From positions 1 to 64,000 of the forward strand of contig NZ_RJVG01000005.1 in NCBI RefSeq assembly GCF_003752155.1: DNA of 64,000 nt, given 5' to 3'. The notes beneath the pieces were generated by a model, which searched no databases, had not been told where the DNA came from, and saw nothing but the letters and a program-made list of their open reading frames with translations. Positions 7,987-14,950 of this stretch are shown here, one piece after another. The translations under genes and the position numbers were made by a program. Source of the stretch: Mobilisporobacter senegalensis (GTDB lineage Bacteria; Bacillota; Clostridia; Lachnospirales; Lachnospiraceae). Position 1 is the stretch's first letter; each line of letters starts with the position of its first letter.

Positions 7987-8637
7987 TTACTTTAGTTGAT
8001 CCAAACATAATGCTGATGTTAACATTTCAAGATTATTAAATATCTTCTCCTCATCCCAGTTCCACCACTGAAGCTTTAGTAAGCATTCAACCTTTTCATC
8101 ACTAAATCGTTTTCTGATGAATTTAGCTGGATTTCCACCATATATTGTATAGGACTCAACATTTTTTACTACAGTTGAATTCGTAGCAATGATTGCACCG
8201 TCACCAATTTTAACACCTGGCATAATGGTTACATTTTGACCTATCCAAACATCATTCCCAATCACTGTATCTCCCTTAAAGGGTAATTGTTCTACTGCAG
8301 GAGTAACCTTTTCCCAACCGCTACCAAATATATTAAAGGGATAGGTTGTTATGCCATCCATCCTATGATTTGCTCCATTCATAACAAACTTAACGCCCTC
8401 TGCTATTGCGCAAAATTTACCTATGATTAACTTATCTCCTAAAAATTCGTAATGGTGCTCTATATTATCATAAAATTTCTCAGGAGACTTTTTATTATCA
8501 CTATAATAAGTATATTCTCCGATTTCTACATTCGGTCGTTTAGGTAAATTACTTATATAACAGACTGTTTTTATATTTTCATTTGGATATAATTTTTTCT
8601 TATCTGGTCCTATCATAAAATACACGCTCACTTTCAT
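7987..8637 (-). CDS. Vat-type xenobiotic acetyltransferase (left-handed beta-helix)
   Basis: This protein of up to 216 aa belongs to the hexapeptide-repeat O-acetyltransferases that inactivate streptogramin A or chloramphenicol with acetyl-CoA. Family hallmarks are VGEYTYY-like EIGEYTYY, FVMNGANHRMDG with the catalytic histidine in the loop, FPFNIFG-like YPFNIFGSGWEK, GNDVWIGQNVTIMPGV and GGNPAKFIRKRF. MNGANHRMDG fits the Vat branch better than CatB. The first ATG lacks a ribosome site; Met8 (start 8616, reading MIGPDKKKLYPN) matches Vat N-termini and may be the true start. No leader peptide was found. Actual resistance would need testing. Confidence 0.85.
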   Translation of the reverse strand: MKVSVYFMIGPDKKKLYPNENIKTVCYISNLPKRPNVEIGEYTYYSDNKKSPEKFYDNIEHHYEFLGDKLIIGKFCAIAEGVKFVMNGANHRMDGITTYPFNIFGSGWEKVTPAVEQLPFKGDTVIGNDVWIGQNVTIMPGVKIGDGAIIATNSTVVKNVESYTIYGGNPAKFIRKRFSDEKVECLLKLQWWNWDEEKIFNNLEMLTSALCLDQLK

Positions 8638-8770
8638 TTTTTATCATATTTCTACAAAAGTCCATATTTTTAGAAAACTTATTAATTACTAGTACACTAA
8701 CTGGCAAATTTATACTTCCCAATCTGCAGCTTGTTAGAGAATACAAATTGAAATTAGGCTGGCGACATCT

Positions 8771-9223
8771 TTACCTGGTTATGAAGTATTCATTGACTCT
8801 ATTGGCCAGTTTAGTGATTGATTCAATATCCTGTTCAGTTAATTGTTCAATAAAATACTTCTTAACTCCCTTATAAATTATTGGATAAGCATTTTCCAAA
8901 GTCATTTTTCCAACATCAGTAATAGATACTTCAACGCCAGTTTTGTTATTAAAAGGTGCTCTAATAACTAGCCCTCTTTTTTCCATTCTAGTCAGGTGAT
9001 GAGACAATCTGCTTTTTGTCCATTCCACCGCCTCAGACAATTCGTGTTGACGAAGCGTACCACCACCTAAACACATCAGTCTGTCCAATATAATAAAATC
9101 ACCTTCCGATAACCCAGTGTTTTCTATGGAATCCTTTTCTATACGACCATATATGCTTTTAAATGTTTTTTTCCACATATGCCATATTTTGATTTCCTCT
9201 TCTGTTAATAATGAATTATTCAT
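8771..9223 (-). CDS. MarR-family transcriptional regulator
   Basis: This 150-aa protein has the winged-helix core of MarR proteins (residues about 45-110: ILDRLMCLGGGTLRQHELSE, then SRLSHHLTRMEKRGLVIR as recognition helix and wing). It is divergent from an alpha/beta hydrolase gene. The shared 134-bp spacer carries two near-identical 14-bp palindromes, each covering one promoter -35 box. The arrangement suggests that it represses both genes until a ligand, perhaps an ester or phenolic handled by the hydrolase, releases it. Confidence 0.9.
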   Translation of the reverse strand: MNNSLLTEEEIKIWHMWKKTFKSIYGRIEKDSIENTGLSEGDFIILDRLMCLGGGTLRQHELSEAVEWTKSRLSHHLTRMEKRGLVIRAPFNNKTGVEVSITDVGKMTLENAYPIIYKGVKKYFIEQLTEQDIESITKLANRVNEYFITR

Positions 9224-9254
9224 AATACACTCCTCTACTTTTTAGCTTAGAAAT

Positions 9255-9322
9255 ATTATAACAAAATTATGTTGACATATCAACCCAACCATAGTAAGAT
9301 TAATTATAGTTGATATGTCAAC
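9255..9322. promoter_or_regulatory. Divergent promoters with two MarR-type operators
   Basis: GTTGACATATCAAC (9271-9284) and GTTGATATGTCAAC (9309-9322) are near-palindromes and exact inverses of each other. On the plus strand TTGACA (9272) is 17 bp from TAAGAT (9295). On the minus strand TTGATA (9278-9283) is 17 bp from TATAAT (9255-9260). One operator thus covers both -35 boxes. Confidence 0.7.
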
Positions 9323-9357
9323 CCGATAATATTTATTAAATTAAGGAGTTTAATACA

Positions 9358-10371
9358 ATGAATAATCAAAACACTTTTTTAAAAAATGATAACAATCAAA
9401 GGTTTCCTCGAGAACATGCTTTCATCGGGAGTGCTGCTAAGATACCTGTTAGCACTCCTACTCCGGTGCTATCTGTTAGCCCTGTAATATTGCCAAGTCA
9501 AGAAAGAATGGTTGATTTGGAAGTTCGTGTCACAGTTCCGACTACAGGAAGTAACCTTCCAATTGTTCTTTTATCCCATGGACTAGGACATTCCAATTTT
9601 ATATCTTCATTATATGGATATGGACCATTTGTGAACTTTTTAGCTTCACATGGTTTCGTTGTCATTCAACCAACACATCTAGATTCAAGAATGCTTAGTT
9701 TGGATTTGCAGGCTCCTGATGCACCAGTAGTATGGAAATCCCGAGTTGAAGACATGACCAATATTCTTGATCAACTTGATGCTATCGTGACAGAGGTTCC
9801 TGGGCTCGCAGGACGTACCAATCATGATCTCATTGCTGTTATTGGGCATTCAATGGGTGCACTCACTGCCGGAATGTTATTAGGTGAACAATTGACAATG
9901 GAAGATGGAACTATTATTGATATGTCGGATGCTCGTATTAAGGCCGGCGTACTTCTTGCTTCACCTGGTAATGGTGGTAATGATTTATCCCCAGCTACAT
10001 ATGAAATGTTTCCTTTCTATCGAAATCCAATCTTTTCAAAAATGGTTAAACCCACTCTTGTTATTGCCGGAGATGCAGACTCTGAATCCCCTTGGACAAA
10101 TCGAGGTGCTGATTGGCATACTGACCCTTATACATTAAGTCCGGGACCAAAATGTTTGGTTACTATCCCTGGTGGAATGCATTCACTTGGAGGGATTTCT
10201 GGCTATGATGCAGCTGAGTCCATAGATGAAAATCCAGAGCGAGCGGCTACTGTTGCAAGACTTACTTGGGCGTATCTATGTAGTGCATTAATACCTGAAA
10301 ACTCTGCATGGTCTTCTGCCTGTGATGTTATGGCTAAGATGACTAATTTGGGAAAAGTAGAATGTAAATGA
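9358..10371 (+). CDS. Alpha/beta hydrolase, chlorophyllase/PAF-acetylhydrolase-like
   Basis: This 337-aa cytoplasmic serine hydrolase has the oxyanion stretch VLLSHGLGHSN at about 70-80, the nucleophile elbow GHSMG with Ser165, a probable acid in VIAGDADSES (Asp239 or Asp241) and a His in GGMHSLGG (His275). No signal peptide is present; the first 25 residues are polar. Related proteins are called dienelactone-hydrolase-like or PAF-acetylhydrolase-like, and the substrate cannot be inferred. It is preceded by AAGGAG and a MarR-controlled promoter, so expression is probably inducible. Confidence 0.82.
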   Translation: MNNQNTFLKNDNNQRFPREHAFIGSAAKIPVSTPTPVLSVSPVILPSQERMVDLEVRVTVPTTGSNLPIVLLSHGLGHSNFISSLYGYGPFVNFLASHGFVVIQPTHLDSRMLSLDLQAPDAPVVWKSRVEDMTNILDQLDAIVTEVPGLAGRTNHDLIAVIGHSMGALTAGMLLGEQLTMEDGTIIDMSDARIKAGVLLASPGNGGNDLSPATYEMFPFYRNPIFSKMVKPTLVIAGDADSESPWTNRGADWHTDPYTLSPGPKCLVTIPGGMHSLGGISGYDAAESIDENPERAATVARLTWAYLCSALIPENSAWSSACDVMAKMTNLGKVECK

Positions 10372-10466
10372 CAAGGGTCCATGAATAAGTTTCCATGCCA
10401 TAACAACCTATTGCAAAGCCCCTAAAATAAAAAAAGACCCCAGAAATCACCGTATACAGGCGACTG

Positions 10467-10528
10467 ATATGCTCCCCTTAAGGTAGACAGTTTAAATAAT
10501 AAAACTGTCTACCTTAAGGGGAGCATAT
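10467..10528. repeat. Long perfect palindrome at the left IS end
   Basis: Two 27-base arms, starting ATATGCTCCCC and ending GGGGAGCATAT, flank an 8-base AT-rich centre. The left arm is the IS left inverted repeat. The right arm contains AAGGGGAG, the ribosome site of the orfA start at 10533. In RNA read in from outside, the site would be buried in the stem. Confidence 0.8.
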
Positions 10529-10532
10529 TTTT

Positions 10533-11216
10533 ATGAAAAGAAAATCTAATTATTCCCTTGAACAAAAACTCTGGGCGATTAATAGAATCTTAAGCGGAGA
10601 AGATTCTATACTTCATACTGTTTCTTTATTAGGGTGTAGTGATGTAACCATTCATGAATGGCTACGAAATTATCAATCAAGTGGGCTAAGTGGAATCACA
10701 ATATCTGCTAAAAATACTATATATCCTGATAGTGTTAAGGTAGCTGCGGTTGAGGACTATTTAAAAGGAATTGGTTCATTACGTGAAATTTGTCAAAAAT
10801 ACAGTATTCGCTCACCCAGGCAACTTCGTAGCTGTATTATGAAGTATAATAGTCATGAAGAACTAAAAACTTCTGGATCAGGAGGAGCACCTATCATGAC
10901 TAAAGGAAGATCAACAACTTATGATGAGCGATTAGAAATCGTTCCATACTGGATAGAACACCAAACTAGTTATGTCGAGACAGCTGATAAATATCGGGTA
11001 TCATATCAATAAGTTTATTCTTGGATGAAGAAGTATGAATCTAAAGGAATAGAGGGTTTATTTGAAAAACGTGGGAAAATAAAGGCTGAAGATGAGATGC
11101 CTGAACTTGAAAAATTACGTGCGAAGAATAAACTTCTAAAGGCACAAAATCGTAGGCAAGAACTGGAGATGGCATTCCTAAAAAAACTCGACGAAATCGA
11201 AAGGAGGCGGTTTTAA
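10533..11216 (+). pseudogene. IS3-family orfA with a premature stop
   Basis: Two helix-turn-helix segments are readable (SLEQKLWAINRILSGEDS; YDERLEIVPYWIEHQTSYVE), followed by VYSWMKKYESKGIEGL and a coiled segment ending KKLDEIERRRF. The codon at 11010-11012 is TAA where family members usually have a glutamine (SYQ-stop-VYSWMK), so the frame is cut after 159 codons. The run CTAAAAAAACTC at 11178-11189 is the likely -1 slippery site that would join orfA to orfB in a functional copy. Confidence 0.8.
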
Positions 11217-12106
11217 GCCAAGTCCAAAACGAAACTATTTATCTAGCTATTCGAGAAATACACATGGTAAAAGGATGTTCCATTTCAGAATTATGCAGAT
11301 TTGCTGGAATCCCACGATCTTCCTACTATAAATGGTTGAATCGCCAAGAAAGTAAGAATGAGCAGTTTAATCAAACACTTCTTTCACTAATCAAAAATGC
11401 TTATAAAGAAAAAGGTGGAATTCTTGGATATAGACAGATGACCATAAAGTTGAACCGAGAAAATGATTTTCATGTAAATCAAAAACGTATTTATAGGCTT
11501 ATGCAAATACTAAATCTTAAATCTGTTTGTAGACGAAAGAAAAAGAATTACATAAAATCCACATCACAAGTTACCGCTGAGAATATATTGAATCGTGAAT
11601 TTAGGGCAGATCAGTTTGGTTAAAAGTGGCTTACTGATGTAACAGAAATGAAATATGGAGCAACTAGTAAAGTATATCTAAGTGCAATCCTAGATTTAGG
11701 AGATAAAAGCATTGTTTCATTTGTTATCGGACATTCAAATAATAATACTCTTGTATTTAAAACATTTGATGTGGCTCACGTGCAATACTCTGATGTTAAA
11801 CCAATCTTTCATAGTGATCGAAGATTTCAGTATACAACAAAGACTTTTAAGAAAAAGCTTGATGATGCAGGAATGACACAAAGTATGTCCAGGGTATCAA
11901 GATGCATAAATAACGGTCCAATGGAAGCATTCTGGGGAATGTTAAAGTCAGAAATGTATTATTTGAAAAGTTTTAACACATACAATGAACTGGAACAAGC
12001 AGTCATTGATTACATAGATTATTATAACAACGGTCGATATCAAAAGCGACTAAATTGCATGACACCATTAGAATACAGAGAGTATTTGAAGAATAAAGCA
12101 GCATAA
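11216..12106 (+). pseudogene. IS3-family orfB (transposase) with a premature stop
   Basis: The -1 frame reads AVLSQVQNETIYLAIREIH and then the HTH_21 region CSISELCRFAGIPRSSYYKW. The stop at 11621-11623 (QFG-stop-KWLTDVTE) falls just before the first catalytic Asp. After it the DDE core continues: D in LTDVTEMKYG, D in FHSDRRFQY (R where G is usual) and E in GPMEAFWGMLKSE. INNGPME has N where D is usual. The stop plus these changes indicate a long-dead copy. Confidence 0.8.
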
Positions 12107-12183
12107 AAAAGTCTCCAACCATGATTGCTTAGCTGGAGATAAAAAACTTTTTATTATTTTACCTGTCTACTTGACAGGGAGCA

Positions 12184-12436
12184 CTTCAATCGCTCTAAGG
12201 CTTGGTATTACTAAGTTTTAACGTGAAAGCTTAACTACCGTCTCAACGTGGCTCGAGTTGATGGAATTGATGTCACTTGAACCGTACGTTCACGGAAACA
12301 TATCAATGGGTTTTTTGGTGTTTTTCCGAAAACCGACGTTCAAGGGAACATATCTATTATTCAACACGGCTTCAGTTACAGGCATTCAAACTCAACCCTA
12401 TTGCACCATTATGAAGAATTTTTTACCCAAAGTAAT
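12184..12436. other. Gene-free region with second IS21-like end remnant
   Basis: CGGAAACATATCAATGGG (12293-12310) is the exact inverse of 4944-4961, and GGGAACATATC recurs at 12344-12354. A TGAAC-N5-GTTCA palindrome lies at about 12278-12292. The apparent element end faces left, toward the remnant at 4944-5100, which faces right. No coding frame is convincing here; the 157-codon plus-strand frame starting at 12258 has no ribosome site and overlaps a supported gene. Confidence 0.4.
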
Positions 12437-12622
12437 TTACTTTGGTTTATTCTTAAGTTTAACTGCTATGAGAATCATACTAATAACAGTAGGTCCTGCG
12501 ACTTTTAGAAAATTATCTCTTTTTTCTTTTTTGTCATGCTTGCAATGCAAGCAATACTTTCCGTCAAGAACTGGATTGTTGCACCCTTTATTCTTACATT
12601 TTTTTAATTCAGCATTATTCAT
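12437..12622 (-). CDS. Small cysteine-cluster protein with C-terminal hydrophobic segment (61 aa)
   Basis: The start at 12622 (MNNAELKK) is chosen because GGAGGG lies eight bases upstream; it overlaps the 3' end of the preceding gene by 8 bp. The protein reads CKNKGCNNPVLDGKYCLHCK, a probable zinc-binding C-x4-C-x9-C-x2-C knuckle. After that come a lysine-rich linker and a single hydrophobic stretch VAGPTVISMILIAVKL near the C-terminus. It could be a membrane-tethered accessory to the two genes before it. The family is not recognised. Confidence 0.6.
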   Translation of the reverse strand: MNNAELKKCKNKGCNNPVLDGKYCLHCKHDKKEKRDNFLKVAGPTVISMILIAVKLKNKPK

Positions 12623-13688
12623 CGGATTGTCCCTCCAAGCAAATAATTGTATTTTCGTTTTTCTCTTCAATAAAAGCTATGCAACTGTTAATCAACTTCA
12701 TAGGAATCGACTGAAAATCTTCTGGAACTGAATCGCTTTTCCCTGAAGAACAGATTAAATCCCAAGCAATATATTTGTTACCTTTATATTCGATTTTTTT
12801 TAGTAATACCTGCTTAACAAAAGTTTCATGCTCCTTGATAACTGCCAGTTGAGCGTTGGGTTCACCGAGAGCTTGGAATGAATACAAAGACATTTGTACA
12901 GCATTATTCATTGCAATAATAGCAAGATTAATATCACATACAATCTTTTCCATATCTTTAACCTTAGGAGTTTTATCACCACCAAGTAGAAGGATGTCAG
13001 TCTTAATTTGAAATGCGAGTTCTGCTCGAGCAGAATTGGCATCACGGATAGCTTGTATTAGCAATTGACGTTGTGAACCTTCTTCTGATATAGCAAGTGC
13101 CTGTATGAAACAACTTCTACTGCTTAAAAGTTTAGCCATGCGGTCATCACGTTGGCCTTGTATTACTCTTCCAAAATTAAACTCACAAGTCTCTGATATT
13201 TCTATAAGTCCATTATTAATTTGATTTAACTGATTTTGCATAGAAAGGCACTGCGCAGCACCAGTAATGTCTACTGGTATTGTTTTAGTGCTTAATGGAA
13301 TATCCTTAATTTTTTTATTCTTACCGTATTCCTTTCCGTTCACAATAAGTCCTTTAACTGTACTACGTATTTGAAGATAGAATGCATCGGAAGTATTTTT
13401 ACACGGTATAATTTCAACTTTTCCTTCTTGCAAAAAATTTTTAATTTCATATGTAAGCAAGTCAATTCTTGGAATATATTCACTTTTGTTTTGCAAATTA
13501 TCTGTGGCGCTTTGTAAGGCTGGAACTGAATCAATAAATTGCTCAACTTTTCTCACTAAATTATCCGAAGTTCTTTTTTGTATTGCAGGTGTTAATGTAA
13601 ATACAGTATTTTCATAGCTATACAAATTTTCATCTAACACATCTATGCTAGACATATCCTTAATCACAAGAAATTGCTGCTCATCCAT
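12615..13688 (-). CDS. Unknown 357-aa protein in TIR-gene operon
   Basis: I do not recognise a named family. The N-terminal third is mixed alpha/beta. The middle (about 150-275) is strongly helical, with QNQLNQINNGLIEISETCEF, VIQGQRDDRMAKLLSSRSCF and long amphipathic helices. The C-terminus is again mixed. No transmembrane segment or nucleotide-binding motif is visible. The GGAGGG site fits the start. It lies 26 bp after the TIR gene and overlaps a small cysteine/TM protein gene, so the three are probably co-expressed. By context it could be a sensor or regulator of the TIR enzyme. Confidence 0.7.
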   Translation of the reverse strand: MDEQQFLVIKDMSSIDVLDENLYSYENTVFTLTPAIQKRTSDNLVRKVEQFIDSVPALQSATDNLQNKSEYIPRIDLLTYEIKNFLQEGKVEIIPCKNTSDAFYLQIRSTVKGLIVNGKEYGKNKKIKDIPLSTKTIPVDITGAAQCLSMQNQLNQINNGLIEISETCEFNFGRVIQGQRDDRMAKLLSSRSCFIQALAISEEGSQRQLLIQAIRDANSARAELAFQIKTDILLLGGDKTPKVKDMEKIVCDINLAIIAMNNAVQMSLYSFQALGEPNAQLAVIKEHETFVKQVLLKKIEYKGNKYIAWDLICSSGKSDSVPEDFQSIPMKLINSCIAFIEEKNENTIICLEGQSDE

Positions 13689-13714
13689 TTTGACCCTCCG
13701 TATGCATATTAATC

Positions 13715-14863
13715 CTATTTTCTTATGTCAACGCTTTTTAAATCAGATATGTAATCATACCCTTTAAGTGTTGTGACAAATATTTCACCTTTTGTTCCCT
13801 TTTCCTCGATATATCCTTCTTTCAATAACTCTCTTAACGAATCCTCCCATTTGGCAACTTCACGGCGTTCTTGAGATGTAATAAATTCGATCTTTCCAAC
13901 GCATATAGATGTACCATCTAAAGTTTCTATTTTTATGATAGTTCCTTGTGGATCAGAACATGCAGTCTTTAAAAGATATTGTGAATTCTCAGATAATTTA
14001 CCGTTTGTGTTTTGTTTATAAATAGCATTTATAAATTCATTTCTTTTTTCTTCCCATCGAACATCATTTATTCTTGTTAATCCAAATTCTTCTATTATAG
14101 AATCTTTTAATTGTCCAAGTTTATTTTTAACATCAGTTAATTCATTATCCAATTTTAAACCTATTTGACGTGGATTGATTGCTCCTTTTATTTCCTTGAA
14201 TTCAAACCCTGGTAATAGAATTGTCGTATATTTATTTTGTAAAATCCATGAGGCACCCATTTCATTCATACATGCAACACTGTCATAATAGTTATCTGAT
14301 AATATAAAAATAACATGTAATTCATGATTTTGAAACTGCTGTTTTAAATATTCATATATGTCTTCATTAAGGGGTATATCATACCCCGTTATAGATGAAC
14401 AGAATACTTGCTGTTCATTTAATCCTATACCATCAAATAGTTCAATTAATTTTGAAACATAGTCTTTATCTAAACTTGAATGACTAATAAATATCTTAGG
14501 ACTTTTTTGATTCACTGTTTGAACCTCCTCTGTTTTGTTGGATGTAGATAATGGCGAAGCATAGTATTTATCTATATTTTTACTTACGGCGATCAAACCA
14601 CCTGCAAGTTCATTGAAATACTGCTCGTCCTTCCAACCATTAAACCTTTGTTGAAGAATTACTAATAGGCTCCATATAAACTTATCATTAGTTCTATCAT
14701 ATATTTCTTGCAATACAAGTTGTATTTCTTGTTTCCAATTAGAAAATTCCGGGGTATCGAATATAGTATTACGTGAAGGAAATCCTCCTCCACCCCCTTT
14801 AATATGAAAATGCGATCTAATATTGTCAATTTTACGAATTAAATCTAATAACTCACTTTTCAA
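13715..14863 (-). CDS. TIR-domain protein, probable NADase effector
   Basis: The frame is open upstream to 14902, but the TTG at 14863 is preferred because GAGGTG lies six bases before it (382 aa). A glycine run (GGGGG) follows an N-terminal helix. The TIR domain spans about residues 120-250: KIFISHSSLDKDYVSKLIE, a BB-loop-like VFCSSITGYDIP, and SVACMNEMGASWIL with the putative catalytic Glu201. The C-terminal part (WEDSLRELLKEGYIEEKGTK and onward) looks like a winged helix. Bacterial TIR proteins often consume NAD during abortive anti-phage defence, so that role is inferred from family and context. Confidence 0.85.
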   Translation of the reverse strand: MKSELLDLIRKIDNIRSHFHIKGGGGGFPSRNTIFDTPEFSNWKQEIQLVLQEIYDRTNDKFIWSLLVILQQRFNGWKDEQYFNELAGGLIAVSKNIDKYYASPLSTSNKTEEVQTVNQKSPKIFISHSSLDKDYVSKLIELFDGIGLNEQQVFCSSITGYDIPLNEDIYEYLKQQFQNHELHVIFILSDNYYDSVACMNEMGASWILQNKYTTILLPGFEFKEIKGAINPRQIGLKLDNELTDVKNKLGQLKDSIIEEFGLTRINDVRWEEKRNEFINAIYKQNTNGKLSENSQYLLKTACSDPQGTIIKIETLDGTSICVGKIEFITSQERREVAKWEDSLRELLKEGYIEEKGTKGEIFVTTLKGYDYISDLKSVDIRK

Positions 14864-14950
14864 TTTATTCACCTCATATACTATAAAAATCTTTGGTATC
14901 AATAATTTACTGCATAGTGAATTTAATATATCCCACTAAATCCTACTACT

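Larger units (their letters stand above)
10470..12183 (+). mobile_element. IS3-family (IS150-like) element, inactivated
   Basis: The left end TGCTCCCC...GTAGACAG...AAATAATAAAA pairs with the right end read inversely (TGCTCCC, GTAGACAG, AAATAATAAAA). Inside are orfA and orfB in the -1 relationship typical of IS3, with A-AAA-AAA before the shift. Both frames carry an in-frame TAA. No 3-bp target duplication is visible at these ends (ATA on the left, CTT on the right). Confidence 0.85.

Noticed and set aside
12258-12731. 157-codon plus-strand frame
   Set aside because: It has no ribosome site, runs antisense through two supported minus-strand genes and starts inside IS-end debris.
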